From assembly GCA_910578145.1 (NCBI GenBank), contig CAJTPJ010000005.1, positions 1 through 64,000 of the forward strand: DNA of 64,000 nucleotides, read 5' to 3'. This stretch comes from an uncultured Christensenella sp. GTDB taxonomy: Bacteria > Bacillota > Clostridia > Christensenellales > Borkfalkiaceae. Of this stretch, positions 52,927 through 63,397 are shown in pieces. A program made the translations under genes and the position numbers. Position 1 is the stretch's first letter; every line of letters begins with the position of its first letter. The notes under the pieces were generated by a model. The model was not told the DNA's origin, did no database searches, and was given only the letters and a program-made list of their open reading frames with translations.

Positions 52927-53655
52927 TCAGTCGTTAACCTCCTTGTCCGTTCTGGGGTCGATATGCTTAACGGCGCCGCTCTCTTTGGAGTATCTGCCGT
53001 AGGTGCCAATAGCTTTTTCGTACGCTTCCGTGGGGTTAAGACCTTTCTTTATAAAGTCGGTCATTTTGCCGAGGGAAACGAATTTGTAGCCGCAAACTTC
53101 GTTGTTTTTATCAAGCGCAAGCGCGATAACGTAGCCTTCAGCCATTTCAAGATATCTAACGCCTTTCAGCTTAGTGCCGTACATAGTGCCTACCTGCGAG
53201 CGAAGTCCCTTGCCCAAATCTTCAAGCCCCGCGCCGATAGTAAGCCCGTCCTCGGAGAAAGCCGACTGCGTTCTGCCGTATACGATTTGCAGGAACAGTT
53301 CGCGCATAGCCGTGTTTATAGCGTCGCAAACAAGGTCGGTATTAAGCGCTTCGAGTATGGTTTTTCCGGGAAGAATTTCCGCCGCCATAGCCGCGGAGTG
53401 AGTCATACCCGAGCAACCTATGGTTTCAACCAATGCTTCTTCTATTATACCGTCTTTAACGTTGAGCGAAAGCTTGCACGCGCCCTGCTGGGGTGCGCAC
53501 CAGCCTATACCGTGGGTAAAGCCCTTGATGTCCTTGATTTCCTTTGCCTGAACCCACAAGCCCTCTTCGGGAATGGGAGCGGGACCGTGTTCAAATCTGC
53601 CTGAAACGCCCTTGGCAACGCAAATCATATTTTCAATATCTTTTGAATATTGCAT
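52927..53655 (-). CDS. NifU-like iron-sulfur cluster assembly scaffold
   Basis: 242 residues from ATG 53655 (GGAGG twelve bases upstream); an in-frame extension to 53712 crosses the promoter and is rejected. ETIGCSGMTHSAAMAAEILPGKTILEALNTDLVCDAI is the IscU/NifU-type scaffold signature. The protein is longer than IscU and always found with the GGGtGRT protein. It forms an operon with it. Confidence 0.85.
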   Translation of the reverse strand: MQYSKDIENMICVAKGVSGRFEHGPAPIPEEGLWVQAKEIKDIKGFTHGIGWCAPQQGACKLSLNVKDGIIEEALVETIGCSGMTHSAAMAAEILPGKTILEALNTDLVCDAINTAMRELFLQIVYGRTQSAFSEDGLTIGAGLEDLGKGLRSQVGTMYGTKLKGVRYLEMAEGYVIALALDKNNEVCGYKFVSLGKMTDFIKKGLNPTEAYEKAIGTYGRYSKESGAVKHIDPRTDKEVND

Positions 53656-53691
53656 TACTAAACAAATCCTCCAATTAAAATTATCGGAAAT

Positions 53692-53720
53692 ATTATAGCA
53701 CGGATTTTTCAAATATTCAA
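53692..53720 (-). promoter_or_regulatory. Promoter of the scaffold-GGGtGRT operon
   Basis: Minus strand: TTGAAT, 17 bases ending TGC, TATAAT. Confidence 0.75.
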
Positions 53721-53770
53721 CTATTAGATAAAAAAATCACAAATTTTTTAATTAATATAAAGAAATTATG

Positions 53771-53798
53771 TTTACCGCTTTTGAAAAGTTATTATAAT
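53771..53798 (+). promoter_or_regulatory. Promoter of mcsA-mcsB-clpC
   Basis: TTTACC, 16 bases, TATAAT. No tandem GGTCAAA heptads (CtsR box) are visible around it. Confidence 0.6.
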
Positions 53799-53838
53799 AT
53801 AGTTAAGAAACTTAAAGCTAAAACCAAAGGCGGAAAAT

Positions 53839-54324
53839 ATGCTTTGTCAAAGATGTAAAAAAAACGTTGCAACCGAAAATTATTACGAGGTTATAAACGG
53901 CGAAAAATTTGAAAGCCACTTGTGCCGTAAATGCAGTTTGGAGCTGTACGGCGGACTGCACGACAAGTTGGATAACGATATGTGCGCTTGGCTTTTCGGC
54001 TCTGCCGCGCCGAAAAAATCCTGCCCCGTATGCGGCACGACTTACTCCGACTACGAAAAGACGGGGCTTTTGGGTTGTCCAAGCTGTTACGACGTTTTTA
54101 AAGAGGAGTTAACGCCCGCTATACGCGCTATTCACGGCAAGGTGGAACACGTGGGAAAGGTTGGCGACAACAAGGACGAAATGGGGCTTCACCGCAGGCT
54201 TAAAACTTTGCAGGAACAGCTTGAAATTGCGCTGCGCGAAAAACGGTACGTGGAAGCGGGCAGGTTAAACAAACAGATTTACGACATTAACAAAACGCTT
54301 TTCGGGGGTGGCGGCAATGACTGA
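53839..54324 (+). CDS. mcsA: McsA, activator of protein-arginine kinase
   Basis: 161 residues. Four cysteine pairs (CQRC, CRKC, CPVC, CPSC) form two zinc-binding units, and a C-terminal UVR domain (GLHRRLKTLQEQLEIALREKRYVEAGRLNKQIYDI) follows. McsA stimulates McsB and controls ClpC delivery in heat and oxidative stress. The gene overlaps mcsB by eight bases. ctsR, normally the first gene of this operon, is absent. Confidence 0.92.
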   Translation: MLCQRCKKNVATENYYEVINGEKFESHLCRKCSLELYGGLHDKLDNDMCAWLFGSAAPKKSCPVCGTTYSDYEKTGLLGCPSCYDVFKEELTPAIRAIHGKVEHVGKVGDNKDEMGLHRRLKTLQEQLEIALREKRYVEAGRLNKQIYDINKTLFGGGGND

Positions 54325-55330
54325 TATTTCTAAAACCGTGGTTTCCACCCGCGTGCGGCTTGCGCGCAATATCGAGGGCTACCCCTTTCCGTCGCACCTT
54401 AAAGACGAGCGTAAGGCAAAGGATATAATCCGCTTGGTAACTTCCGGTCTTGCGCGGCTGGACGAGTTTAAAATTTATTATATGGACGGCATATCGCGCG
54501 AGGAGGCGCTGTCGCTTAAAGAAAATCATCTTATTTCCCCAAACCTTTTAAACGGCAGGTGCTCGGCGGCGCTTATCAATCGCGAAGAAAACGTTTCCAT
54601 AATGATTAACGAAGAGGACCACCTGCGCGAACAGTGCATAGTTAAGGGGCTGGATTTGCAACTTGCGTACGACACTATGTCGGAGATAGACAGTCGCATT
54701 TCAAAATCGATGAAGTTCGCTTACGACGAACAGCTTGGGTTTTTAACGGCTTGTCCCACCAATTTGGGCACGGGGTTAAGGGCTTCCGTAATGCTGTTTT
54801 TGCCCGCGCTTACCATAAACGGCAAAATGCCAAAGGTTATAAAAAGCATATCCCGTTTGGGGCTTACCGTGCGCGGAATTTACGGCGAGGGCAGTCAGGC
54901 GGAAGGCTATCTTTACCAAATTAGCAACGAGGTTACTTTGGGCGTAACCGAAGAGGAGATAATTTCGCAGGTTGACGAAATAGTTAGAAAGGTGTGCGCG
55001 CTTGAAGAGGCGGAGCGCGACGGCTTGAAAAAAGGCGCGTCGGCTTTGGAAATTCAGGACGAATGCCTGCGTTCGTTCGGCGTTTTGACAAATTGTGCTA
55101 AGCTGACCACCGCCGAACTTATAAGATATTCGGCAAGCGTAAAGCTGGGCGCGTGCTTGGGCTATATTAAGATAGACGACGTTTCGCTTATTGACGAGTT
55201 GTGCGTTAAAATGCGTCCGTCCAATATAAACAAGGCTTCGCAAAGGGAATTAACCCCCGTAGAACGCGACGTTTACCGCGCGCAGTACGTGGGCAAATAC
55301 CTTAGAAAAATAGCAACTTTTAAAACTTAA
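54317..55330 (+). CDS. mcsB: McsB protein-arginine kinase
   Basis: 337 residues from ATG 54317. STRVRLARNIEGYPFP is the phosphagen-kinase-like ATP site and LTACPTNLGTGLRASVMLFLP contains the conserved catalytic-loop cysteine and CPTNLGTG motif. Slightly shorter than the ~350-residue Bacillus enzyme. It phosphorylates arginines to mark proteins for ClpC-ClpP. Confidence 0.93.
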   Translation: MTDISKTVVSTRVRLARNIEGYPFPSHLKDERKAKDIIRLVTSGLARLDEFKIYYMDGISREEALSLKENHLISPNLLNGRCSAALINREENVSIMINEEDHLREQCIVKGLDLQLAYDTMSEIDSRISKSMKFAYDEQLGFLTACPTNLGTGLRASVMLFLPALTINGKMPKVIKSISRLGLTVRGIYGEGSQAEGYLYQISNEVTLGVTEEEIISQVDEIVRKVCALEEAERDGLKKGASALEIQDECLRSFGVLTNCAKLTTAELIRYSASVKLGACLGYIKIDDVSLIDELCVKMRPSNINKASQRELTPVERDVYRAQYVGKYLRKIATFKT

Positions 55331-55386
55331 AAACGCGTTATTTCAAGCATATATGTGGGGCAATTTAAATAAAAGGAGTGTTTAAT

Positions 55387-57903
55387 ATGGAATTTTTAAA
55401 TAAATTTACCGATAATTTACAGCAAGTTATATCCGTTGCGGAAGAGGCGGCAAGGGTATACGGCAGCAGTTATATAGGCAGCGAGCATATAGTTTTCGCA
55501 ATGCTTAACTGCCCCGATTGCACGGCTTACAAAGTGCTTAATTCGTGCGACGTTTCCGAGCCTGCGTACAGGGAATATTTTGCGCGGAGTATAGACAAGC
55601 GCTCTAATATAAACGGTTACACGCCGCGTACTAAACATATGATAGAGCGGGCTTTGGAACTTTCCATAGATATCAACGGAGACGATTCGCTGGCTGGTAC
55701 CGAGCATATGTTGCTTGCCGTTATGTCGTCTACGGAATGTCTTGCAATGCGCATACTATACGCTTTGGGTGTTAATATGTCCAACCTGGCAAGCAAAATA
55801 GAGCTTGCGATAAACGGCGGACTTAACGAGCTGGAAAACGATGAGGAAGATGAAGACCCGTTAAAGAGTTTCAGCGCGTTTTTCGGCGCGCCCAAAACGA
55901 GCGGCAAAAAGCCCGAACAAAAGAGCAAAAGCTCGCCTTTGGATAAGTCGGCTTTACAGTACGGCAGCGACTTAACGCAAAAAGCGCGCGAGGGTAAAAT
56001 CGACCCCGTAATAGGCAGAAAAAAGGAAATTGATAAAATAATACAGGTGCTTTCCCGCCGCACAAAAAACAACCCCGTGTTAATAGGCGAACCGGGCGTA
56101 GGCAAGTCTGCCGTGGTGGAAGGGCTGGCGCAGGCGATAGTAAAAAACGAAGTACCCGACCTATTAAAAAACAAGATAGTTTTTTCGCTTGATTTGGCGG
56201 GAATGGTGGCGGGAGCGAAATACCGTGGCGACTTTGAAGAAAGGTTAAAAAACGCCATAACTTCCATTAAAAACAGCGGCAACGTGATATTGTTTATAGA
56301 CGAAATACACCAAATCGTGGGTGCGGGCGCAACTTCGGACGGAAATATGGACGCGGCTAACATATTAAAACCTATGCTTGCCCGCGGCGAGTTGCAAACC
56401 ATCGGAGCAACCACGCTTGAAGAATACAGAAAATATATTGAAAAGGATTCTGCGTTAGAGCGCAGGTTTACCCCCGTTCAGGTTGAAGAACCCACCGTAG
56501 AGGACACGGTAGCTATTTTGCAGGGTCTGCGCGACAAGTACGAAGCACACCACAAAGTAGTAATAACCGACGAGGCGATAACCGCCGCGGCGACTCTTTC
56601 GGATAGGTATATAACCGACAGGTTTTTACCCGATAAGGCTATAGATTTAATAGACGAAGCGGCTTCGCGCGCGCGGCTAAACTCGCTTTCCAGCCCCGAC
56701 GAAGTGCGTGAGCTTGAAGAAAAGCTGAAAAGGCTTAATCTCGAAAAAAACAAGGCGGCTAAGGGCGAAAATTACACTCAGGCGCAAAAGCTGGTAAACG
56801 ATATAAACGAAGTGCAGGAGCGCATTAAAAAACTTACTACCGAGTGGAAAGGTGAAAAGCAGACCATCGCGCCCAACATCGGCGCAAACGAAATTGCGGA
56901 CATAGTAAGCGGCTGGACGGGCGTACCCGTTGTAAAACTTACCGAGCAGGAAAGCGAAAAACTTTTGCATCTTGAAGAAAATTTGCATAAACGCATAATA
57001 GGGCAGGACGAAGCCGTTTCCGCCGTTTCCAAGGCGATACGTCGCGCCCGCGCAGGGCTTAACGAGCCCAACAAACCCATAGGCAGTTTTATTTTCGTAG
57101 GACCTACGGGCGTAGGTAAAACCGACCTTGCCAAAGCGCTTGCCGAAACTATGTTCGGCGACGAAAAACTTATGATAAGGCTGGATATGTCGGAGTTTAT
57201 GGAAAAGCACTCCGTTTCCAAGCTTATCGGCGCGCCCCCGGGATATATCGGCTACGACGACGCTAACGGCGGGCAGCTTACCGAACGCGTGCGCAGAAAA
57301 CCCTATTCCGTAGTGCTTTTCGACGAGGTGGAAAAGGCGCACCCCGACGTGTTTAACGTGTTGTTGCAAATACTTGACGACGGCAGACTTACCGACAGTA
57401 AGGGCAGGGTGATAAACTTTAAAAACACGATAATTATAATGACTTCCAATGTCGGCGCAAGCCAAATTAAAAAGATGTCAAACTTCGGTTTTACTTCGGG
57501 CGACGAGGCGACGGACGGCTACGACAATATGAAGGACAGCATAAACGAGGCGTTGAAAGAGCAGTTTAAACCCGAGTTTTTAAACCGTCTTGACGATATC
57601 ATTATTTTCCGCAAACTTTCCAAAGCGGAAGCGGGTAAAATTTGCTATAAGATAATAGAGGGATTGTCCGAAAGGCTTAAAAACAGGGAAATAACGCTTA
57701 AAATTTCCGACGAGGCTATGGATAAACTGCTCGACGAGGGCTATAACGATATGTACGGCGCGCGCCCGTTAAAGCGCGTAGTGCAAAAGCGCATAGAAGA
57801 CAGGCTTTCAGACGAAATTCTTGCAGGACATATCCTTCCCGGCGAAACGGTAACCGTAGCCGTGAAAGACGGCGAACTCGTGTTCCGCTCCGAAAAGAAG
57901 TAA
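55387..57903 (+). CDS. clpC: ClpC ATPase
   Basis: 838 residues from ATG 55387 (AAGGAG eight bases before; GTG 55378 is inside it). N-terminal repeat domain (1-150), first AAA domain with GEPGVGKS, a UVR/M domain (KLVNDINEVQERIKKL), second AAA domain with GPTGVGKT and Walker B VVLFDEVEKAH. It unfolds substrates for ClpP, including arginine-phosphorylated ones. Third gene of the mcsA-mcsB-clpC operon. Confidence 0.95.
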   Translation: MEFLNKFTDNLQQVISVAEEAARVYGSSYIGSEHIVFAMLNCPDCTAYKVLNSCDVSEPAYREYFARSIDKRSNINGYTPRTKHMIERALELSIDINGDDSLAGTEHMLLAVMSSTECLAMRILYALGVNMSNLASKIELAINGGLNELENDEEDEDPLKSFSAFFGAPKTSGKKPEQKSKSSPLDKSALQYGSDLTQKAREGKIDPVIGRKKEIDKIIQVLSRRTKNNPVLIGEPGVGKSAVVEGLAQAIVKNEVPDLLKNKIVFSLDLAGMVAGAKYRGDFEERLKNAITSIKNSGNVILFIDEIHQIVGAGATSDGNMDAANILKPMLARGELQTIGATTLEEYRKYIEKDSALERRFTPVQVEEPTVEDTVAILQGLRDKYEAHHKVVITDEAITAAATLSDRYITDRFLPDKAIDLIDEAASRARLNSLSSPDEVRELEEKLKRLNLEKNKAAKGENYTQAQKLVNDINEVQERIKKLTTEWKGEKQTIAPNIGANEIADIVSGWTGVPVVKLTEQESEKLLHLEENLHKRIIGQDEAVSAVSKAIRRARAGLNEPNKPIGSFIFVGPTGVGKTDLAKALAETMFGDEKLMIRLDMSEFMEKHSVSKLIGAPPGYIGYDDANGGQLTERVRRKPYSVVLFDEVEKAHPDVFNVLLQILDDGRLTDSKGRVINFKNTIIIMTSNVGASQIKKMSNFGFTSGDEATDGYDNMKDSINEALKEQFKPEFLNRLDDIIIFRKLSKAEAGKICYKIIEGLSERLKNREITLKISDEAMDKLLDEGYNDMYGARPLKRVVQKRIEDRLSDEILAGHILPGETVTVAVKDGELVFRSEKK

Positions 57904-58014
57904 TTTATTTAACCGTTATCTTAGGTTTTGCATAATAATCCGCATTGGGCAAAGAGAAAAAATTTCTTCTAATTTGCTTTTGGTAAACGAAATTTAAAAT
58001 TTTTTACGCCGTTG

Positions 58015-58043
58015 TTGCAAAATTCGCGTTTATATGCTATAAT
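58015..58043 (+). promoter_or_regulatory. Promoter of the 58062 lipoprotein gene
   Basis: TTGCAA, 17 bases ending TGC, TATAAT. The start codon follows only about 12 bases after the likely transcript start, without a clear ribosome site. Confidence 0.7.
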
Positions 58044-58061
58044 ATAGGCAGTGGTATTAAA

Positions 58062-60062
58062 ATGAAAAAGTTATATAAACCGTTTAAATTAATTATATCG
58101 TTAGCTTTAAGTCTGGTTTTACTTTGTTTTGCTTCGTCGTTTTTAACTGCCTGCAAACCCGAAGATAACGCGGGTGACGACGGCGCTACGGATAACGAAA
58201 CCGACGGCGACGACTTTACGGGTGACGGCGACGGTAGCGGCGGCGAGGACGGCGAAACGGAAAAAGTTGCCGTTGAATCAGTTTCGCTAAATAAAAATTT
58301 GCTTACGCTAGAGCTTGGCGAAACCGAAACGCTAACCGCTAAGGTTTTGCCCGAAAACGCCGATAATAAGGCAGTTGAATATTATCTTACCGACCCGCAG
58401 TACTCTCAATTTATCAGCGTGAGCGTAAGCGGCGCGGTTAAGGCACTTTCCGTGGGCGCAGGCGTGGTGGGCGTAAAAACCGCCGACGGTGAAAAAACGG
58501 CTTTTTGTTCGGTGGTGGTTACCACTCCGTCGGCAACGGGCGTAGAATTCGATAAAAATTCTATATTGCTCGGCGAGGGTGAAAGTGAAAAGATTACGGC
58601 AACGGTTTTGCCGGACGGCGCTTTGGCAACGGTGATTTACGAAACGCTTGACGCGTCGGTTGCAACTGTGTTGCAGGACGGCACGGTTAAAACCGTAGGG
58701 CTTGGCGAAACCACAGTGCGCGCCTACGTTGCCCCCGATATATACGCCGTTTGCGACGTTCGCGTAGGTTACCGCGTTACCTGCGAATTCGGTGAAAACG
58801 GCACGGCGGAGTGTGAGGACGGATTGCATTTTGCGGGCGACAAAGTGCGCCTTTTAGCAACCCCTTACGCAGGTTATATCTTGGACGGGTGGTATGAAAA
58901 CGGCGAAAAAATAGGTACGGGCAGTTATTTCTTTTACACGGTAAAAGGCGACGCTACGGTAACCGCAAAATTCGCTGTCGACCCCGAAGCGCCTATAAAA
59001 AACGAAAACGGTTTTTTTGAAATCCGCACGGGCGAGGACCTTAAATGGGCTGATATGCATTACAATTCAAATTATATTTTGATGAACAATATCGATATGC
59101 CCAATGGGTTTAACGGGTTTGATTGGTTTTCCGGAATATTAGACGGCAACGGATACTCGATTTACGGAGTTTCGCTTGAATATGATAACAACAATTTTAA
59201 AAGTGGATTTTTTGAATATTTATGCGGCACCGTTAAAAATCTTACTTTAAAAAACGTAGTTTCCCATTATAATTACACCGTGGGATTGCTTGCGGCGTCG
59301 GCTGAAAACGCCACTATCGAAAATTGCCACGTAAATTGTGAATTCGGTATAATTTGCGGCTCGCCTAAAATCGGCGGCTTAGTCGCCGTTGCGACGAATA
59401 CGAAAATCAGCGGCTGTTCCGCCAATATTATTATGGACTACTCGAAGGTTAACGGCGTTGTCGGCGGTTTGGTCGGCTTTGCCAACGGGTGCGAAATAGA
59501 TAATTCTTTTGCAAAAGTAAATATAAGAATAGGTAATGAAAAGGATAGTTTGTGCGGTGGGTTTATAGGCGAAGCCGACTCGAGCAATAAAATAAAAAAT
59601 TGTTATAGCAAGGGAAGTATAATAATGAGCGCGTCGTTGAAAAACGCAAATTCCAAGGTTTTTGGCGGCGGGTTTATAGCTAAAAACGCGGGCTTGGTAG
59701 AAAAATGCTATTCGGCGGTTTCTATAACTGTTTCTGCGTGGATTTCTTCCGGCGGCGAAGCGTACGGCGCAGGCTTTTGCACAAAAAACACGGGTACGGT
59801 TACGGACAGCCTGTTTTGCGGTTCGGCTTTAGGACGGGGGGAGGAAAAGTTTACGGGCTACGCATTTTGTAACGAGTGTGGCGACAACAATTTTATTCTC
59901 GATTCGTCAAGTACAACGGATTTGTTTGCGCGCGTAAACGTAACCGCCGTGGACGAAGAAACGCTGAAAACGGCTAAATTTTACCGCGAAACGCTTGGCT
60001 GGGACGAAACTTGGGTTTTAGAGGACGGAAGTTTTCCCCGTTTGCCGTTTGAAACAACCTAA
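58062..60062 (+). CDS. Surface lipoprotein with Big2 domains, InlB-type repeat and GLUG repeats
   Basis: 666 residues. Lipobox LTAC, then an acidic Gly/Asp linker (DDGATDNETDGDD). Two Big2 domains follow (about 70-150 and 155-235), one InlB-type unit (YAGYILDGWYENGEKIGTG), and GLUG beta-helix repeats (about 330-600). No enzyme motif. It is likely an adhesin. It shares its plan with the element-borne lipoprotein at 14189, apart from the Big2 part. Confidence 0.85.
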   Translation: MKKLYKPFKLIISLALSLVLLCFASSFLTACKPEDNAGDDGATDNETDGDDFTGDGDGSGGEDGETEKVAVESVSLNKNLLTLELGETETLTAKVLPENADNKAVEYYLTDPQYSQFISVSVSGAVKALSVGAGVVGVKTADGEKTAFCSVVVTTPSATGVEFDKNSILLGEGESEKITATVLPDGALATVIYETLDASVATVLQDGTVKTVGLGETTVRAYVAPDIYAVCDVRVGYRVTCEFGENGTAECEDGLHFAGDKVRLLATPYAGYILDGWYENGEKIGTGSYFFYTVKGDATVTAKFAVDPEAPIKNENGFFEIRTGEDLKWADMHYNSNYILMNNIDMPNGFNGFDWFSGILDGNGYSIYGVSLEYDNNNFKSGFFEYLCGTVKNLTLKNVVSHYNYTVGLLAASAENATIENCHVNCEFGIICGSPKIGGLVAVATNTKISGCSANIIMDYSKVNGVVGGLVGFANGCEIDNSFAKVNIRIGNEKDSLCGGFIGEADSSNKIKNCYSKGSIIMSASLKNANSKVFGGGFIAKNAGLVEKCYSAVSITVSAWISSGGEAYGAGFCTKNTGTVTDSLFCGSALGRGEEKFTGYAFCNECGDNNFILDSSSTTDLFARVNVTAVDEETLKTAKFYRETLGWDETWVLEDGSFPRLPFETT

Positions 60063-60072
60063 TATAATTGCT

Positions 60073-60110
60073 AAACCGCGTCCGAAAGTTACCGGGCGCG
60101 GTTTCTTTCT
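60073..60110 (+). terminator. Terminator after the lipoprotein gene
   Basis: AAACCGCGTCCG / CGGGCGCGGTTT with a seven-base loop (one wobble), then CTTTCT. Confidence 0.75.
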
Positions 60111-60187
60111 GTTGTGGCGGCGCTGTAAGACAATACCATATGTTGTGTTTTTACAAAAATTTTTAATCAATATTTAGTGTTATACGG

Positions 60188-60216
60188 TTGACAAACGGAA
60201 AGCGCGTTGATATAAT
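60188..60216 (+). promoter_or_regulatory. Promoter of the pfl operon
   Basis: TTGACA, exactly 17 bases, TATAAT: consensus. Transcript start is expected near 60223, the first base of the riboswitch. Confidence 0.9.
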
Positions 60217-60220
60217 ATAA

Positions 60221-60338
60221 TTCCTAACTGAAAAACCGCACGGTAACTGACGAGTTTTGCGAATTAACGCAAGGGAGCCGCGCAGGTAGGAAATTGTCGT
60301 TCGTCTGGGCTACTTTTTACGGTAGCCCGTTGTTTTTT
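60221..60338 (+). promoter_or_regulatory. ZTP riboswitch (pfl motif) with terminator platform
   Basis: The conserved blocks are in order: AACTGACG (60245-60252), AGGGAGC (60272-60278) and CTGGGC (60305-60310). An outer stem is TTCCTA / TAGGAA. CTGGGC overlaps the left arm of a terminator (GGGCTAC / GTAGCCC, then GTTGTTTTTT). Ligand binding would hold CTGGGC and prevent termination, so rising ZTP/ZMP (low folate/formyl supply) turns on pflA-pflB. That fits formate production for one-carbon metabolism. Confidence 0.85.
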
Positions 60339-61064
60339 ATGAAAGGTTATTTACATTCTATTGAAAGTTTTGGAACGGTAGACGGTCCGGGTATACGCTT
60401 CGTGGTTTTCTTGCAGGGTTGCCCTATGCGTTGTCTATATTGCCACAATCCCGACACTTGGGATTTTAAGGCGGGCAGGGAAGTAACCGCCGAAGAACTT
60501 GCAAAAAACGCTTTAAAATACAAAAGCTATATTAAAGAAGGCGGCGTAACCGTTTCGGGCGGCGAGCCGTTGGCGCAGGCGGAGTTCGTTACACGGTTTT
60601 TTGAAATTTTAAAGGGCGAAAATATTCACACCGCGCTGGATACTTCGGGCGTAACGTTTGACCCGACTTCTCCCGGTAATGTAGAAAAGCACAAAAAATT
60701 GCTCGACTACACCGATTTGGTGCTTTTGGATATAAAGCATATTAACGACGCCGAACACAAGAAACTTACCGGACACGGAAATGCGCGCACCCTTGCGTTT
60801 GCTAAATATCTTTCGGATATCGGTAAAGATATTTGGATTAGGCACGTGCTGGTTACGGGCGTTACCGATAAAGACGAATATCTTTACGAATTGCGCGCGT
60901 TTATCAACGGTTTGAAAACCGTTAAAAATATAGAAGTTTTGCCCTATCATACTATGGGCGAAGTCAAATACGGAAAATTAGGGCTGGAATACCCGTTAAA
61001 AGGATTACAGCCGCCCGAAACGAATCGGGTTACTAACGCTATAAATATCTTGACAAAGAGGTAA
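60339..61064 (+). CDS. pflA: Pyruvate formate-lyase activating enzyme
   Basis: 241 residues from ATG 60339, which gives the family start [18 protein letters not shown]. An in-frame TTG at 60294 would translate the riboswitch and is rejected. Radical-SAM cysteines are C28-x3-C32-x2-C35. SGGEPL (about 76-81) is the SAM-binding turn. It makes the glycyl radical on PflB. There is no clear ribosome site after the terminator T run. pflB follows after five bases. Confidence 0.93.
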   Translation: MKGYLHSIESFGTVDGPGIRFVVFLQGCPMRCLYCHNPDTWDFKAGREVTAEELAKNALKYKSYIKEGGVTVSGGEPLAQAEFVTRFFEILKGENIHTALDTSGVTFDPTSPGNVEKHKKLLDYTDLVLLDIKHINDAEHKKLTGHGNARTLAFAKYLSDIGKDIWIRHVLVTGVTDKDEYLYELRAFINGLKTVKNIEVLPYHTMGEVKYGKLGLEYPLKGLQPPETNRVTNAINILTKR

Positions 61065-61069
61065 ATATT

Positions 61070-63325
61070 ATGGAAAGCAATGCTTGGAACGGATTTGTAA
61101 AAGGCAAGTGGAACGAAGAAGTAAACGTGCGCGATTTTATCCAGCGCAACTATACCCCTTACGAGGGCGACGGCGATTTCCTTGCGCCCGCAACCGCGGC
61201 TACTAAAAAACTTTGGGACGAAATACTTGAACTTTCCAAAAAGGAGCGCGAAGCGGGCGGCGTTTTAAACGCGGATACGAACGTGGTTTCCACGCTTTTA
61301 TCGCACGGCGCGGGGTATATTGATAAAGACCTTGAAAAAATAGTAGGCTTGCAAACGGACGAGCCTTTTAAACGCGCTTTACAGCCTTTCGGCGGAATTA
61401 AAATGGCGGAACAGGCGCTTAATATGTACGGGTATGAAATCAGCCCCGAAGTAAAGGAAATTTTTACCAAATACCGTAAAACCCACAACGACGGCGTTTA
61501 CGACGCGTACACTTTGGAAATGCGCCGCGCCCGCCGCGCGCACATTATAACGGGCTTGCCCGATACCTACGGCAGGGGCAGAATTATAGGCGACTACCGC
61601 AGGGTTGCGCTTTACGGCGTGGACAACCTTATTGAAAGTAAGGAAAACGACAAACTTTTGATGGACGGCGAAATGACGCCCGATAAAATCCGCGACAGGG
61701 AAGAACTTTCCGAGCAGATTAAAGCTTTAAAAGCGCTTAAAGGTATGGCGGCGCTGTACGGCGCGGATATTTCCAAACCCGCGGAAACCGCGCGTGAAGC
61801 TATACAGGCTTTGTACTTCGGCTATCTTGCTGCGGTTAAAGACCAAAACGGCGCGGCGATGTCCATTGGCAGAAATTCCACTTTCCTCGATATCTATATC
61901 AAGCGCGATTTAGAGCGCGGAATTTTAACCGAGGAGGGCGCGCAGGAGCTAATAGACCACTTCGTTATGAAGTTGAGAATTATAAAGTTTATGCGCATTA
62001 AAGAATATAACGAGCTGTTTTCCGGCGACCCTACTTGGGTAACCGAATCTATCGGCGGTATGGGCATAGACGGCAGAACGCTGGTTTCCAAAACCTCGTT
62101 CAGAATTTTGCACACCCTCACCAATTTGGGGCCTGCGCCCGAGCCCAACCTTACCGTGCTTTGGAGTACGCGCTTGCCCGAAGGCTTTAAAAAATTCTGC
62201 GCGGATTTATCCATTAAAACTTCGGCTATACAGTACGAAAGCGACGATTTGATGCGCGCCGAGCTTGGCGACGATTATTGCATAGCTTGTTGCGTAAGCG
62301 GAATGCGCGTGGGCAAAGATATGCAGTTTTTCGGCGCGCGCGCTAACCTTGCAAAGTGCCTTTTATACGCTATAAACGGCGGCAAGGACGAAATGATGCT
62401 GGATAAAAACACTGGCAAACCTTTCCAAGTCGCGCCCGAATTTGCGCCCGTTACGGGCGACGGCGCGCTTGACTACGCCGAGGTAAAGGAAAAGTACGAA
62501 CAGATGATAAATTGGCTTGCCGGGCTGTACGTTAACACCTTAAACCTCATTCACTATATGCACGACAAGTACAGCTACGAGGCGTTGGAAATGGCGCTTC
62601 ACGATACCAAGGTGCGCCGCTTCTTTGCAACGGGAATTGCGGGCTTTTCTTGCGCGGTAGACTCGCTTTCTGCTATAAAATACGCAAAAGTTTATCCCTT
62701 GCGCAATAAAGACGGCGTGGTAACCGACTTTAAGGTGGAGGGCGACTATCCTAAGTACGGCAACAACGACGACAGAGCGGACGATATAGCGGTGTGGTTG
62801 CTTAAAACCTTTATGGGCAAAATAAAAAATTACAACACCTACCGCGACGGCGTGCATACAACGTCGATTTTAACTATAACCAGCAACGTAGTTTACGGCA
62901 AAAACACGGGCAATACCCCCGACGGCAGGCGTGCGGGAACGCCCCTTGCGCCCGGCGCCAATCCTATGCACGGCAGGGATTGCAACGGCGCGTTGGCTTC
63001 GCTTGAATCGGTAGCTAAGCTCCCTTACGAATACGCAAAAGACGGCATATCCAACACGTTTTCCATTACGCCGCAGTCGCTTGGTAAAAAGGAAGCGGAC
63101 AGAATTAAAAATTTGGTGGGGCTTCTCGACGGCTACGTTTCGGACGGCGGCTATCATCTCAACGTAAACGTGTTTAACCGCGAAACTTTGCTTGACGCGC
63201 AGGCTCACCCCGAAAAATACCCCCAGCTTACCATAAGGGTTTCGGGCTACGCTGTAAACTTTAACAAACTTACCCGCGCCCAGCAGGACGAGGTAATTTC
63301 GCGCACCATACACGAAAGTTTTTAA
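61070..63325 (+). CDS. pflB: Pyruvate formate-lyase (formate C-acetyltransferase)
   Basis: 751 residues, full length. Active-site pair C407-C408 (IACCVS) and radical glycine G726 in RVSGYAV are present. It converts pyruvate and CoA to acetyl-CoA and formate without oxygen. It is oxygen-sensitive in its radical form, in keeping with a strict anaerobe. It is coupled with pflA behind the ZTP riboswitch. Confidence 0.96.
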   Translation: MESNAWNGFVKGKWNEEVNVRDFIQRNYTPYEGDGDFLAPATAATKKLWDEILELSKKEREAGGVLNADTNVVSTLLSHGAGYIDKDLEKIVGLQTDEPFKRALQPFGGIKMAEQALNMYGYEISPEVKEIFTKYRKTHNDGVYDAYTLEMRRARRAHIITGLPDTYGRGRIIGDYRRVALYGVDNLIESKENDKLLMDGEMTPDKIRDREELSEQIKALKALKGMAALYGADISKPAETAREAIQALYFGYLAAVKDQNGAAMSIGRNSTFLDIYIKRDLERGILTEEGAQELIDHFVMKLRIIKFMRIKEYNELFSGDPTWVTESIGGMGIDGRTLVSKTSFRILHTLTNLGPAPEPNLTVLWSTRLPEGFKKFCADLSIKTSAIQYESDDLMRAELGDDYCIACCVSGMRVGKDMQFFGARANLAKCLLYAINGGKDEMMLDKNTGKPFQVAPEFAPVTGDGALDYAEVKEKYEQMINWLAGLYVNTLNLIHYMHDKYSYEALEMALHDTKVRRFFATGIAGFSCAVDSLSAIKYAKVYPLRNKDGVVTDFKVEGDYPKYGNNDDRADDIAVWLLKTFMGKIKNYNTYRDGVHTTSILTITSNVVYGKNTGNTPDGRRAGTPLAPGANPMHGRDCNGALASLESVAKLPYEYAKDGISNTFSITPQSLGKKEADRIKNLVGLLDGYVSDGGYHLNVNVFNRETLLDAQAHPEKYPQLTIRVSGYAVNFNKLTRAQQDEVISRTIHESF

Positions 63326-63361
63326 ATTGCGGCTTTACACGGTATTTTCACCCGTACTTAA

Positions 63362-63390
63362 TTGACAAAACGGGTGCGTTTGGGTTAATA
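63362..63390 (+). promoter_or_regulatory. Promoter of lspA
   Basis: TTGACA, 17 bases, TTAATA. CACCCGT (63349-63355) and ACGGGTG (63370-63376) form an inverted repeat around the -35. The likely transcript start coincides with the ATG at 63398, so the message may be leaderless. Confidence 0.6.
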
Positions 63391-63397
63391 TAATTGT

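Noticed and set aside
60294..60338. TTG start extending PflA by 15 residues
   Set aside because: It would translate the riboswitch and its terminator. Known activating enzymes begin at the [12 protein letters not shown] position.
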